From positions 23,980 through 87,979 of the IMG/VR virus record IMGVR_UViG_3300030090_003995: a DNA stretch of 64,000 nt; one strand, written 5' to 3'. Of the stretch, positions 50,752 through 58,773 are shown piece by piece. The stretch's first letter is position 1, and every line of letters begins with the position of its first letter. Source of the stretch: a virus. Position numbers and translations under genes: made by a program. The notes under the pieces were generated by a model, which saw nothing but the letters and a program-made list of their open reading frames with translations, made no database searches and was not told the DNA's origin.

Positions 50752-51657
50752 TCAAATTTGGGCAATCATCCAAGACGCTACGATTCTTGGCGTCATGGTG
50801 TTACTTCTATATTCTGTTTCTCCTATAATTCTTAAGAATTTATATTTTAATTCGCTATCATATTCTCCCTTCAGTAATACGTCATGTAGACCATGACATA
50901 TATCTTTAACAGAATGGCCTGAAAACAACATATTTTGCATTTCAGTTAAAGCCTTACTATTTCTGTTAATCATTAGTTCCAGAAGAACCCTGTGTGTCGA
51001 GTCCCGCTCAGACTTATGGCTATTTAAGGGCTTGCCTCCGGCAGTAATTGCTTGAAGTTCCCCAATAGCCTTTCTTAAATCACCATGATGAGAAAGAGCG
51101 AATTTACTCAATTCAGTTGTTGAATCAATTTCAATCCCTTCATTCATTAAGATACGTTCAAGGGTAAACTCAATTATTTCTGGATGCACTAACTTAAAAT
51201 GATAACTAGCACATCTAGATTGAATTGGGTAAATAATCTTGTTTCTATCATTACAGGTAATAATGAACCTTACATTTGAATGATACCTCTCCATGACTCT
51301 TTTAAGAGCATTTTGAGCATCAAGAATCATTCCTTCCATTTCATCTAATAACACAATCTTAAATGGGACATTACCCATTTTTCCTGTTGCGGCGAAGTCT
51401 TTTATTTTCGTTCTTACCGCTTCTAATTTTCTATCATCACTAGCATTTAGTTCTAAAAAATTTGTACTAAAATCTTCCTTTAGAACATCTTTTGCTAATG
51501 CAATTCCGGCACTCGTTTTACCTGTTCCTGCCGGTCCGTAAAGTAATAGGTTAGGAATCTCATTATTTTCAATCCAACTCTTTGCATCTTCAACAAATAA
51601 TTCATTACCCATCACTTCATTAATAGTCTTAGGTCTATACTTTTCAGTCCATAGCAT
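50752..51657 (-). CDS. rfcS: replication factor C small subunit (clamp loader)
   Basis: Clamp-loader AAA+ motifs are clear: MLWTEKYRPKT, Walker A GPAGTGKT (41-48), Walker B LLDEME (103-108), sensor 1 FIITCND and the SRC arginine finger in PIQSRCAS. It opens the sliding clamp and loads it on DNA. At 301 residues it is slightly shorter than the usual ~320. The Walker B is DEME rather than DEAD, which is unusual but functional-looking. Confidence 0.92.
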   Translation of the reverse strand: MLWTEKYRPKTINEVMGNELFVEDAKSWIENNEIPNLLLYGPAGTGKTSAGIALAKDVLKEDFSTNFLELNASDDRKLEAVRTKIKDFAATGKMGNVPFKIVLLDEMEGMILDAQNALKRVMERYHSNVRFIITCNDRNKIIYPIQSRCASYHFKLVHPEIIEFTLERILMNEGIEIDSTTELSKFALSHHGDLRKAIGELQAITAGGKPLNSHKSERDSTHRVLLELMINRNSKALTEMQNMLFSGHSVKDICHGLHDVLLKGEYDSELKYKFLRIIGETEYRSNTMTPRIVASWMIAQI

Positions 51658-51946
51658 CTCTAATTTCCTCCTTTAAATCATAAACTTTACCTGCGGCTTT
51701 TCCTCTATCTTCAACAACAACAAATACATCCGTTCTTCCACCTAAAACAGTGTAAAGACTGTGCGCCGCAGGATAATATCTCCATCTTTTCTTCATTCTT
51801 TCTGTTAATTGTAAGTAATCTCCCGGCCCTTCATCTTTAATTACTTTAATAATCTTCCATAATGTTGAGGGCTTGGAAGATGTAATTCCCTCCGGTAATC
51901 TCATTCCGGATTGGGAACCTCTTGTTCTACCTTTTTTACTAACCAT
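51644..51946 (-). CDS. winged-helix-like protein, 100 aa
   Basis: Its residues ~25-90 follow a winged-helix pattern (STLWKIIKVIKDEG ... YLQLTERMKKRW ... DVFVVVEDRGKAAGKVYDL). The N-terminus is basic and glycine-rich. It overlaps the RFC gene and shares a base with the upstream stop. It may be a transcription regulator. Confidence 0.6.
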   Translation of the reverse strand: MVSKKGRTRGSQSGMRLPEGITSSKPSTLWKIIKVIKDEGPGDYLQLTERMKKRWRYYPAAHSLYTVLGGRTDVFVVVEDRGKAAGKVYDLKEEIRDAMD

Positions 51947-52782
51947 TAAAAATCCTCCAAAGTTTTTGTGTAATCTTTTTTGTACGACTTATTCACACGA
52001 TTTTTCTTTTCGCCGTAACCTAACATACGCCACTGTTGATGACTCACTTTAGTTTTAACAAAGTCTCTAACTTCTTTATCTTTCAACAAATCCTTAAGAA
52101 GATACCTCTCATTACTTCTCAACCCTATTTTTCTACAAATTTTATCCACTTCAGTATATTTACCCCTCTTCGGTGAATTTACATTATACCCTTTACCTTT
52201 GTGACCAAATGCCACTAATTCATAGATATAGTTCGTAGGCCACCTCCATTTAACATGGCCATCAATAAATGCTATTTTATTGGGGTGGACATTTTCATTT
52301 AACCAAATCATCAATTGGGGTATTGAAGGTTTGTTATATTTTAACATATCCGCAACGTAATTTCTATCGGTATTATTCACATACTGCCTCATCATCGAAT
52401 ACATATCTTTCTTAACTTCGTCTGGTTCATCTGAATTTGGCGCAATATTCATAATCTTATCTCTACCAATTTTTCCAGTCTGTCTACGCAACTTACATCT
52501 ATTTTTAATCTTCTTAGGCACATCCTTCTCATTGAGGGAAGTTAGAATAATTTTACCCTTATACGTTCTAAATATTTCTAGAATAGAATCGACGTTCGCT
52601 TTGTGGTGAACATCTTCGATTAAAATACCATTTTCTTTAGGAAAGGAATAACTATCAGTGGGAATTTCATTCGCATACATTATGATAGGTTCTCCTAATT
52701 CTTTAATCGCCCTTGTTGTTTTTCCAGTCATGGGTTTACCAACAATCAATTGTGGCTGTTCTTGTACATAATTTGTCAACAT
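51946..52782 (-). CDS. AAA+ ATPase, possible divergent clamp-loader subunit, 278 aa
   Basis: Walker A is GKPMTGKT (15-22), a Walker B-type segment is ILIEDVHH, sensor 1 is IILTSLNEKD and an RFC-like NRC element follows (KIKNRCKLRR). It is adjacent to rfcS. It may stand in for the large RFC subunit or be a helicase loader. The C-terminal half (residues 150-278) is basic and not recognised. Confidence 0.6.
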   Translation of the reverse strand: MLTNYVQEQPQLIVGKPMTGKTTRAIKELGEPIIMYANEIPTDSYSFPKENGILIEDVHHKANVDSILEIFRTYKGKIILTSLNEKDVPKKIKNRCKLRRQTGKIGRDKIMNIAPNSDEPDEVKKDMYSMMRQYVNNTDRNYVADMLKYNKPSIPQLMIWLNENVHPNKIAFIDGHVKWRWPTNYIYELVAFGHKGKGYNVNSPKRGKYTEVDKICRKIGLRSNERYLLKDLLKDKEVRDFVKTKVSHQQWRMLGYGEKKNRVNKSYKKDYTKTLEDF

Positions 52783-53180
52783 TACAATAGCCCCTTTAAT
52801 TTCAATAATTTATCTAAACCCACTTGGGTATTATGTTCTCCTTCATAAATAGTATCAAGCGCTAATTTAAAATAATCCCATTGAATTTTAGAATCGGGAT
52901 AATTTGGAACAAGACTTGCTAGACGGACTAGATTTGTTATTCCAGAAACCCATAAAACGGGTTTTGGTCGTACCTTACTTTCTGCTAATCTATATTGTGA
53001 CTCAATATTTTCTTCCTCTAACGCACCTTGAACATATTCTAAAAATGCAGAAGAATCAGCCCTAAAAAATACTCGCGCTCTAACTTCATACCCAAGATTC
53101 TTTTTCTCATTTCGGTAAATAGTCAATTCGGGCCGCGATGCCGCCAATAAAATTCCTTGTAATTGTTCTCTACTAAGCAC
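52782..53180 (-). CDS. LAGLIDADG-like protein lacking the catalytic acid, 132 aa
   Basis: I chose GTG 53180 with AGTGAT four bases before it. The sequence reads like one LAGLIDADG repeat pair (LQGILLAASRPELTIYR, then strands and LWVSGITNLVRLASLVP) but the acid at the end of the first helix is replaced by Ser-Arg. It is therefore probably not an active homing enzyme, but a DNA-binding regulator with that fold. It overlaps its neighbours and is not in an intron or intein. Confidence 0.55.
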   Translation of the reverse strand: MLSREQLQGILLAASRPELTIYRNEKKNLGYEVRARVFFRADSSAFLEYVQGALEEENIESQYRLAESKVRPKPVLWVSGITNLVRLASLVPNYPDSKIQWDYFKLALDTIYEGEHNTQVGLDKLLKLKGLL

Positions 53181-53520
53181 CCATATCACTTCCAAACACA
53201 CCAACATATTCATGTGGTAATCTAAGGTGGTCTAGACCATCACTAATCAACAATGGTATAAATTCATATTCAAAGTCACCCGGAAAAACCCATTGAAGAT
53301 TCCAACCTCTAGGCCAACTTTCTTCTTCATCATCCAAAGTTATTTCTCTAATAGATTGCATATATCTAGCAGTATCAAAACCTTCATCCAATAGAGTCAT
53401 AGTTAATCCTTTATTGATAATCGAATTATCCTTAACGGTATAAGCACCATAGACCATAAAGGTATATGTTGTTACAGAACCAAATCGCTCTACCCAATCC
53501 ATAATATCTTCATTAAACAT
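53173..53520 (-). CDS. hypothetical protein, 115 aa
   Basis: This is an alpha/beta protein with many aromatic residues (SVTTYTFMVYGAYTV, SWPRGWNLQWVFPGDFEYEF). GGGGAT lies four bases before ATG 53520, which I chose over ATG 53526 and 53547. No family is recognised. Confidence 0.6.
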   Translation of the reverse strand: MFNEDIMDWVERFGSVTTYTFMVYGAYTVKDNSIINKGLTMTLLDEGFDTARYMQSIREITLDDEEESWPRGWNLQWVFPGDFEYEFIPLLISDGLDHLRLPHEYVGVFGSDMGA

Positions 53521-54010
53521 CTTCATCCCCTTCTCGCCTTTCTTCATCTAAATGAAACCAAATAGATTCTTTTCTAGCGTAATCATTTTGGTCCTCTTCA
53601 TAATACCTATAATTGTGGTTGTAATAAATTGGTCTGAAATGTGCCGGCATTAATCGCCTATCGCCATTATCAATAGCATTAGCGATACAATCATCTAATA
53701 CTCTATGTAATAAATCATCAATCATTTCATAAGCATACGCAATAAATTCCTTAGATACTTGAAATTCTTCACCGGAATTCTTTTTGAAAAAGGAACCCAA
53801 ATGTATCTTTGAATTAAACTTTGGCAACTTTTCCATTGTTGGTACAACTAATTTACCTTCATCAAAATATGGCACTTCTCGCCAATACATTTTCTTAGAT
53901 TTGCCACGCGCATTTGGTTGGCGCATATATACCCAACCATTATCAATCTTTTCAATCATATAAATATCTGCACCAATTGGCACAATATCTCCAACTTCTT
54001 GAGTTTTCAT
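53513..54010 (-). CDS. protein with possible histone fold, 165 aa
   Basis: Residues ~1-55 look like a small beta barrel (VGDIVPIGADIYMIEKIDNGW). Residues ~66-128 fit the histone fold in helix-loop-helix order: a short helix (KIHLGSFFKKNSG), VS starting a long helix (VSKEFIAYAYEMIDDLLHRV ... IANAID), then GDRRLMPAHF, which parallels the rKTvkaeDi loop of archaeal histones. The C-terminus is acidic/basic and disordered. Histone-like proteins wrap or bend DNA. The match is by eye only. Confidence 0.5.
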   Translation of the reverse strand: MKTQEVGDIVPIGADIYMIEKIDNGWVYMRQPNARGKSKKMYWREVPYFDEGKLVVPTMEKLPKFNSKIHLGSFFKKNSGEEFQVSKEFIAYAYEMIDDLLHRVLDDCIANAIDNGDRRLMPAHFRPIYYNHNYRYYEEDQNDYARKESIWFHLDEERREGDEDV

Positions 54011-54011
54011 T

Positions 54012-54113
54012 CTACATCATCTCCAATACAATATTTACAAAGAATGCTAAACTGCCTAGACAGTAAAAACATACTCGCGAATAAAACATAACATTCTTTT
54101 TCGCATCACTCAC
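54012..54113 (-). CDS. single-span membrane microprotein, 33 aa
   Basis: GTG 54113 shares its first base with the TAG of the ligase gene, and the stop lies just before the next ribosome site (GGAGATGAT). Residues ~10-28 are hydrophobic (FYSRVCFYCLGSLAFFVNIV). It is one of several membrane microproteins tucked between replication genes. Coding is plausible but not proven. Confidence 0.4.
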   Translation of the reverse strand: MSDAKKNVMFYSRVCFYCLGSLAFFVNIVLEMM

Positions 54114-55636
54114 TACATCATCTCCTTTAAATCATCAATAGTATTAATATCACTTACAGGTTTGTCATCTCTAATTCTAACCAACCGTGGGAATCTTAGA
54201 CCGTAACCACCTTGTTCATTTGTAGTTACCATATCCGCTTTAATTTCTAATACAATTCTTGGCAATACATTATGTGTTCCATCTGTGTAATCAGTAACTA
54301 AAGGTTTTAATTGTTGGGTCATATTAATAAAATCCATATCTGAAAATCCTGTTCCAGTTGCACCAACATTAATAAATTGTGAACCATTAGAAACTGCAAT
54401 ATCAAAAGAAGCAAATACATTTGCTCTTTTACCATCTCCGTATCTAGCACCTGTTACCACTAAATCAAGATTAATTTGTGGTGGTTTATACTTGAACCAT
54501 TTGCGCTTTCCTGACTCATATTTACCATTTAGGTCTTTTACCATGATACCCTCGAATCCCCCTGCAATTGCTTCATTGTAAAATTCAATACTGTTTTTAC
54601 CTTCTTTTGCCCTTAAAGCCTGATATGGAAATCGCTCTATGGAGGCCATTCTGACGCGCAAAGACTCATCAATGAGGCTCACGCCCTCAACCATCAAAGC
54701 GTCAAACACGGCCACTGTTACAGGGCATTTTAGAGCGGCTTCAGCATGGTTCTTACTATGAAATCGGGTGTTCATCTTCTTGAATTCAGCAGGTCGCCCA
54801 TTTGTTAAAACGGGATATATTTCAGTATCAATAATAAAGTCCTTTATGTCACACTCATTCAAAAACATCTCAACAACATCAGGAAACTGTTGAGTTACAA
54901 TTTTACCACTACGGTTGAAAATAGTAATTTCATCCTGCTTTCGATGAATTTGGTATCTAGCCCCATCATACTTAATATCCATGAGTTTTTCTCTAGGCCA
55001 TTTATTACGAGGAACCTCTTTAGCCAACATTGGTTTTAGAAATGTTGCGTATGATAAATTATTACTAGGTTCTTCACCCGCTTCATACGCCTTTACAATA
55101 TCAGTGTAGGAATTAGTGGCCGCAGATTTTTTAACTTCCGAATCTTTTTTATCATAAATCTTACCCAAAAGTTTTCCGAAGTTCCCTTTACCAAAACCGT
55201 GACGAAGTGTTCTTGTCCAATAACGAACAAACCACTTCTTTTCCAACGCACTCATTCTATTGAATGCAAAATTCCAAGCATTAAAAGAATCCCCATCCAT
55301 TTTACTACAATCAAGAATAAGAACGTTATAGACTTGAAGAATACTAAATCCACTATCTTCACCATTTTCATCAAAGAAATAAACGCCTTCTCCTAAATCA
55401 CCATACATATTTGCATACTGTTCGATTTCATCATCAAACGCATCATAGTGACTAGTAATCCATTTAATTGCTTTCTTCTTACCCAAATTATTCTGTGGGT
55501 ACTCTAACGTCAATAGTGACGCCACAAGATGCTTTTCGGGTAAATTATCCCAAGACCTACGAATAACACCAATAGATGCCGTAGGTGTTAAATCCTCAAT
55601 CGCTTCATTCATTCTACAAAAATTAATCCAACTCAT
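54113..55636 (-). CDS. ATP-dependent DNA ligase, 507 aa
   Basis: The adenylation lysine is K222 in IKYDGARYQ. DTEIYP, EGIMVKD and KWFKYKP are the later nucleotidyltransferase motifs, followed by an OB-fold region and the C-terminal RFPRLVRIRDDKP typical of this ligase class. The N-terminal ~190 residues are the helical DNA-binding domain. Start ATG 55636 overlaps the 27-residue ORF as ATGA. The N-terminus MSWINFCRMNE resembles the tag only by chance, as its helix continues differently. It seals Okazaki fragments. Confidence 0.9.
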   Translation of the reverse strand: MSWINFCRMNEAIEDLTPTASIGVIRRSWDNLPEKHLVASLLTLEYPQNNLGKKKAIKWITSHYDAFDDEIEQYANMYGDLGEGVYFFDENGEDSGFSILQVYNVLILDCSKMDGDSFNAWNFAFNRMSALEKKWFVRYWTRTLRHGFGKGNFGKLLGKIYDKKDSEVKKSAATNSYTDIVKAYEAGEEPSNNLSYATFLKPMLAKEVPRNKWPREKLMDIKYDGARYQIHRKQDEITIFNRSGKIVTQQFPDVVEMFLNECDIKDFIIDTEIYPVLTNGRPAEFKKMNTRFHSKNHAEAALKCPVTVAVFDALMVEGVSLIDESLRVRMASIERFPYQALRAKEGKNSIEFYNEAIAGGFEGIMVKDLNGKYESGKRKWFKYKPPQINLDLVVTGARYGDGKRANVFASFDIAVSNGSQFINVGATGTGFSDMDFINMTQQLKPLVTDYTDGTHNVLPRIVLEIKADMVTTNEQGGYGLRFPRLVRIRDDKPVSDINTIDDLKEMM

Positions 55637-55716
55637 TCTAATTCTCTCCATTCTTTTATTATCCATAGTGCAAATGTTCCCCATATAAACAACATACACC
55701 AATACGCTTGGCTCAT
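55633..55716 (-). CDS. membrane microprotein, 27 aa
   Basis: ATG 55716 shares a base with the upstream stop and its TGA overlaps the ligase ATG. The peptide is hydrophobic (YWCMLFIWGTFALWII) with a charged tail. The double coupling argues for real translation, possibly as a coupling leader for the ligase. Confidence 0.4.
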   Translation of the reverse strand: MSQAYWCMLFIWGTFALWIIKEWRELE

Positions 55717-56033
55717 TATTTTCGCCTCACGATTCTCTTTTTATTAGTAATATTTTTTGATAGTTTAGGAGGTCTATTTACATACTCCATACCCCTAGCA
55801 ACTTGGCAACAAAGCCGAATTTTTTGAGTAGATTCTAATTCCCAAAAAGAATCCTCTTTCCACCCAAACTTCTTTTCGATGTGGCGGCATAATTCTCTCC
55901 TCGATTTTTGTTGCAAGTCCATATCAATAGGGACTTTTAAAATTACATCTGTATCATGGTCAAGACCTTTATCTAACCAAACATACACATTTCCCATGAA
56001 GGAAATAATCTTTCGTCTAAGCCATTGACTCAT
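55716..56033 (-). CDS. hypothetical basic protein, 105 aa
   Basis: It starts MSQWLRRKIISFM at ATG 56033 after GGAGGAAGA. The middle is acidic-hydrophobic, and the C-terminus is strongly basic (SKNITNKKRIVRRK), likely for nucleic acid contact. It overlaps the 76-residue gene by four bases. No family is recognised. Confidence 0.6.
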   Translation of the reverse strand: MSQWLRRKIISFMGNVYVWLDKGLDHDTDVILKVPIDMDLQQKSRRELCRHIEKKFGWKEDSFWELESTQKIRLCCQVARGMEYVNRPPKLSKNITNKKRIVRRK

Positions 56034-56260
56034 TCTTCCTCCTCCTTCATTTTTTGAATTTGTGGGTCCATCATGCCCATTAACATCTGTTGTACAATTG
56101 TTAAACAATCTCGCATTCCCATCATGTGGCCCAAAGCGAATGGTAATGATTCATAGTAAATTTCAATTAATTCTTCCAAAGATTTACCACTTTTCTCTTC
56201 CAAGAAGCCTTGTGCATCTTGAACGCCCTGTAACAATTCTTGAAAATTAATTTTACTCAT
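56030..56260 (-). CDS. hypothetical helical protein, 76 aa
   Basis: ATG 56260 is preferred because GGTGAG lies four bases upstream. The protein is helical with methionine-rich ends (ALGHMMGMRDC ... QQMLMGMMDPQIQKM) and an EEEE tail. It overlaps both neighbours. The function is unknown. Confidence 0.6.
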   Translation of the reverse strand: MSKINFQELLQGVQDAQGFLEEKSGKSLEELIEIYYESLPFALGHMMGMRDCLTIVQQMLMGMMDPQIQKMKEEEE

Positions 56261-56501
56261 CATTCTCACCATTAAATAAGTTAGGCCAGATTTCACCAAA
56301 TGCAGAATTTACATCGGTTACTAAAATTCTTTGTGGACCTTCGCCCCATCTTCTCCCCTTTGCATCTTGCGCTCTTTCCGCAAGAAACACCATCAACGAT
56401 TCAATATTTGCGATGAATGTTTTCTTTGCACCGCTTGTCCATTGGTCATTACTCTTCGATTTCTTTATTATTCTCTTCATTTCTAGTTCGCTCACCATCA
56501 T
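56253..56501 (-). CDS. histone-fold protein, 82 aa
   Basis: The full length fits an archaeal-type histone: helix 1 SELEMKRIIKKSK, a long helix from TSGAKKTFIANIESL through LAERAQDAK, and the loop plus helix 3 QRILVTDVNSAF, parallel to the usual rKTvtaeDv. The loop between helices 2 and 3 is longer than normal (GRRWGEGPQ). It would bind or wrap DNA, alone or with the 165-residue candidate. Its start lies 53 bases inside the PC4 gene in another frame. The fold assignment is by pattern only. Confidence 0.6.
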   Translation of the reverse strand: MMVSELEMKRIIKKSKSNDQWTSGAKKTFIANIESLMVFLAERAQDAKGRRWGEGPQRILVTDVNSAFGEIWPNLFNGENDE

Positions 56502-56694
56502 TAATCCTCCCTAATATGTTTGCCAAATGTCTTAATTCTGTCATGTTAATCCTAATACCCTTCCGCGTAGGTTTACCATCCTTATGCCAACGAATATCTA
56601 CAATAGGAATATTCCAATATTTACCAGTTTTTATTAGTATTTCTTCCGTCGCTGTTCTTGGAATGCGACCTCTCACTTCAAAATCATCAGCCAA
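56449..56694 (-). CDS. PC4-like single-strand DNA-binding coactivator, 81 aa (TTG start)
   Basis: The central pattern PIVDIRWHKDGKPTRKGI followed by a helix (NMTELRHLANIL) is the PC4 fold signature (strands, then KDGxxKPTRKGI, then helix). Such proteins bind melted DNA and assist transcription or replication. It starts at TTG 56694, eight bases after GGTGA, overlapping the GroEL stop. Its acidic C-terminal codons overlap the histone-like gene. Confidence 0.75.
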   Translation of the reverse strand: MADDFEVRGRIPRTATEEILIKTGKYWNIPIVDIRWHKDGKPTRKGIRINMTELRHLANILGRINDGERTRNEENNKEIEE

Positions 56695-58249
56695 AGTATT
56701 TCACCTCACCTTCATCAAAATCCTCACCAACTAAAACTTCAGTGGTAAATACTAATCCCGCGATAGAAGCCGCAGTAACTAATGCACTTTTTGTAATCTT
56801 AACAGGGTCTAAAATTCCCGCTTCCCACATATCAGTGTAAACATCATTCTTTGCATCGTAACCATCACGTTTTGATAAATGGCTATAACTCAATTCATGC
56901 CCTGAATTTTCTGCTAATTGTCTAATAGGTGCTTTTAATGCTGAACGTACAATAGAACAGAGGCCTTTCGAGAAATCATCATTTACACAATTCCAAAGTG
57001 CTAATCCGCCACCAACAACAATTCCTTCTTGAAGTGCCGCCTTTGTCGCATTTAAAGCATCATCCAACCTTTCTTTAGTTTCTCGAATTTCAATATCGGT
57101 TGAACCTCCAACCTTAATCAATGCTACACCACCCAAAAGTCTACCTATTCGCTTATGTAATTTTTCTTTAAACCACTCATTAGTTTGTGATTTCATTTGG
57201 TTAGATAATTCTTTAGCGCGAGCAGTAATGTTTTCGCTTTCCTCATCTGTTGAATCGTGAATCATAGTAGTAGATAATTGACCAATTTTAACTTTATCAA
57301 CAACACCCAAATCTTCTAACTTCACATTAGAAATCTTCATTCCCAAATCAGCATTGAATACAGTACCCCCAATCATTGATTGAATATCCTTTAGAATTTC
57401 TACCTGCTCATCACCAAAGTCTGGAGTTTTCATAGCACACGCATTTACAATCTTATTATGCACATTTGCTAACAAATTAGGAAACGCGGTCCCTTCCAAT
57501 TCTTTACACATAATTAACAAAGGTTTCTTTTCTGACATAGAAATCTCTAGGGCCGGAAGCAATTCGTTAATGTTATTGATAGTCTCATTAGACATTAACA
57601 CCAAACAATTACTAAACTCACAATGAGTACCCTCTTCATTGTTAATCATAAGGTGACTCATATATCCTGAATCCAATTCCATCCCTTCAATAATATCAAA
57701 AGTGGTATCCAGACTTTGACCGTTCTCAATAGAAATAATTCCGTCACGACCAACCTTTTCTACAATATCAGCAATCAATACACCCAATTTAGAATCGTTG
57801 TTTGCGGCAATTGTAGCGACACCCTCTAATTCTTCTCGACCTTTGATTTTTGTAGCCATGCCATCTAATTTTTTCAAAACCAATCTAACATCACTATCCA
57901 TCATTTTCTTTAAATCGACAGGATTTTCTCCATCCTTTACCGCCGCTAATCCATAATGACATAATTGTTGAGCCATAATTGTTGCAGTAGTTGTACCATC
58001 CCCACTATTTTCTTGTGCTTGGGCGGCAACTTCTTGCATTAATTCTACACCCATTTGAACAAATTCATCATCAGATTTAATCGCCTTAGCAATAGTCACA
58101 CCATCATTAATTACGACAGGTTTACCATTCTGCTTAATTACCACTGTTCTTGCTTGTGGCCCCAATGTACATTTAATTGTGTTAGCCACTAAATTAATAC
58201 CATCCATTAGTGCATCTCTAGCCTCTTCATCATATAATATTTCACCCAT
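56687..58249 (-). CDS. groEL: group I chaperonin (GroEL-like), 520 aa
   Basis: Unmistakable GroEL signatures are present: GDGTTTAT (83-90, catalytic Asp), GGSTDIEIRETKERLDDA, ALQEGIVVGGGLAL, and TKSALVTAASIAGLVFTTE near the end. The usual GGM-repeat tail is missing. It forms a folding cage with the GroES encoded just upstream. ATG 58249 follows GGAGGAATAATT. It is a group I (bacterial-type) rather than the archaeal group II chaperonin. It likely folds the viral capsid or replication proteins. Confidence 0.95.
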   Translation of the reverse strand: MGEILYDEEARDALMDGINLVANTIKCTLGPQARTVVIKQNGKPVVINDGVTIAKAIKSDDEFVQMGVELMQEVAAQAQENSGDGTTTATIMAQQLCHYGLAAVKDGENPVDLKKMMDSDVRLVLKKLDGMATKIKGREELEGVATIAANNDSKLGVLIADIVEKVGRDGIISIENGQSLDTTFDIIEGMELDSGYMSHLMINNEEGTHCEFSNCLVLMSNETINNINELLPALEISMSEKKPLLIMCKELEGTAFPNLLANVHNKIVNACAMKTPDFGDEQVEILKDIQSMIGGTVFNADLGMKISNVKLEDLGVVDKVKIGQLSTTMIHDSTDEESENITARAKELSNQMKSQTNEWFKEKLHKRIGRLLGGVALIKVGGSTDIEIRETKERLDDALNATKAALQEGIVVGGGLALWNCVNDDFSKGLCSIVRSALKAPIRQLAENSGHELSYSHLSKRDGYDAKNDVYTDMWEAGILDPVKITKSALVTAASIAGLVFTTEVLVGEDFDEGEVKYFG

Positions 58250-58251
58250 AA

Positions 58252-58485
58252 TTATTCCTCCGTATACATTACATCTTGCCAATGAATACAAATATATCCA
58301 TTCATTGGTAGCGCAGACCTATGTTGTTTGTAATAAACTTTCTTACCTATCAGAGTTTTAAATTCTTCCGGGCATTCCTCACCGATAGAAATTACTTTCA
58401 TCGCCGCACCCTGATTAGTCACAATTCCAGACTCAGTAGTTTCTTCAACATGAGCCATTACTACCCAATTTCCATACGCTCTCAT
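58252..58485 (-). CDS. groES: co-chaperonin (GroES-like), 77 aa
   Basis: The GroES pattern is visible: a mobile loop TTESGIV, a V-I-S-I-G strand pair, GKKVYYKQHRSALP and a final VMYTEE. It is about 20 residues shorter than typical GroES. The gene lies directly before groEL and overlaps the upstream gene as ATGA. It caps the GroEL ring. Confidence 0.85.
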   Translation of the reverse strand: MRAYGNWVVMAHVEETTESGIVTNQGAAMKVISIGEECPEEFKTLIGKKVYYKQHRSALPMNGYICIHWQDVMYTEE

Positions 58486-58640
58486 TCTTCTTCACCAACT
58501 TCTTCTAACATACTTAATGCGATTGCATAGATAATATCATGCTTCTCTTCAGGCCATTCTTTATTTAGAATATCCCAAAGGATTACAGAATCCTCATCAC
58601 TTACTTTATTTGCTACTGCTTTTACTAAATCAATATTCAT
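58482..58640 (-). CDS. hypothetical acidic protein, 52 aa
   Basis: ATG 58640 follows a G-rich site (GTGGTGGTTTTA). It overlaps the zinc-knuckle gene by 11 bases and the GroES start by four. The protein is helical (EDSVILWDILNKEWP, then a helix and EEVGEEE). No family is recognised. Confidence 0.55.
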   Translation of the reverse strand: MNIDLVKAVANKVSDEDSVILWDILNKEWPEEKHDIIYAIALSMLEEVGEEE

Positions 58641-58773
58641 TAAAACCACCACTCTCTTCATTTGTGTAACCACACTTACGACATTTCCAAAAATATACAA
58701 ATTGGACTTGTCTACCGTCATAACTTCTATCATGCTCTTCTCGCATATTTGCACCACACATAGGACACCTCAT
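58630..58773 (-). CDS. zinc-knuckle protein, 47 aa
   Basis: CPMC and CRKC pairs 29 residues apart define a zinc ribbon. ATG 58773 overlaps the JAMM-gene stop (ATGA). Its end reaches 11 bases into the next gene. The function is unknown, perhaps nucleic acid or regulatory binding. Confidence 0.55.
   Translation of the reverse strand: MRCPMCGANMREEHDRSYDGRQVQFVYFWKCRKCGYTNEESGGFNEY

Noticed and set aside
55636-55702. Counting the ligase start MSWINFCR and the Sak4 start MSWASQTT as copies of the virion tag
   Set aside because: Only the first three residues agree. The [IVT]-[LI]-K part is missing and both genes belong to the replication half.
56687-58249. Reading the chaperonin as an archaeal thermosome (group II)
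   Set aside because: GDGTTT, EGIVVGGG and IAGLVFTTE motifs plus a GroES next to it define group I (GroEL) rather than group II.
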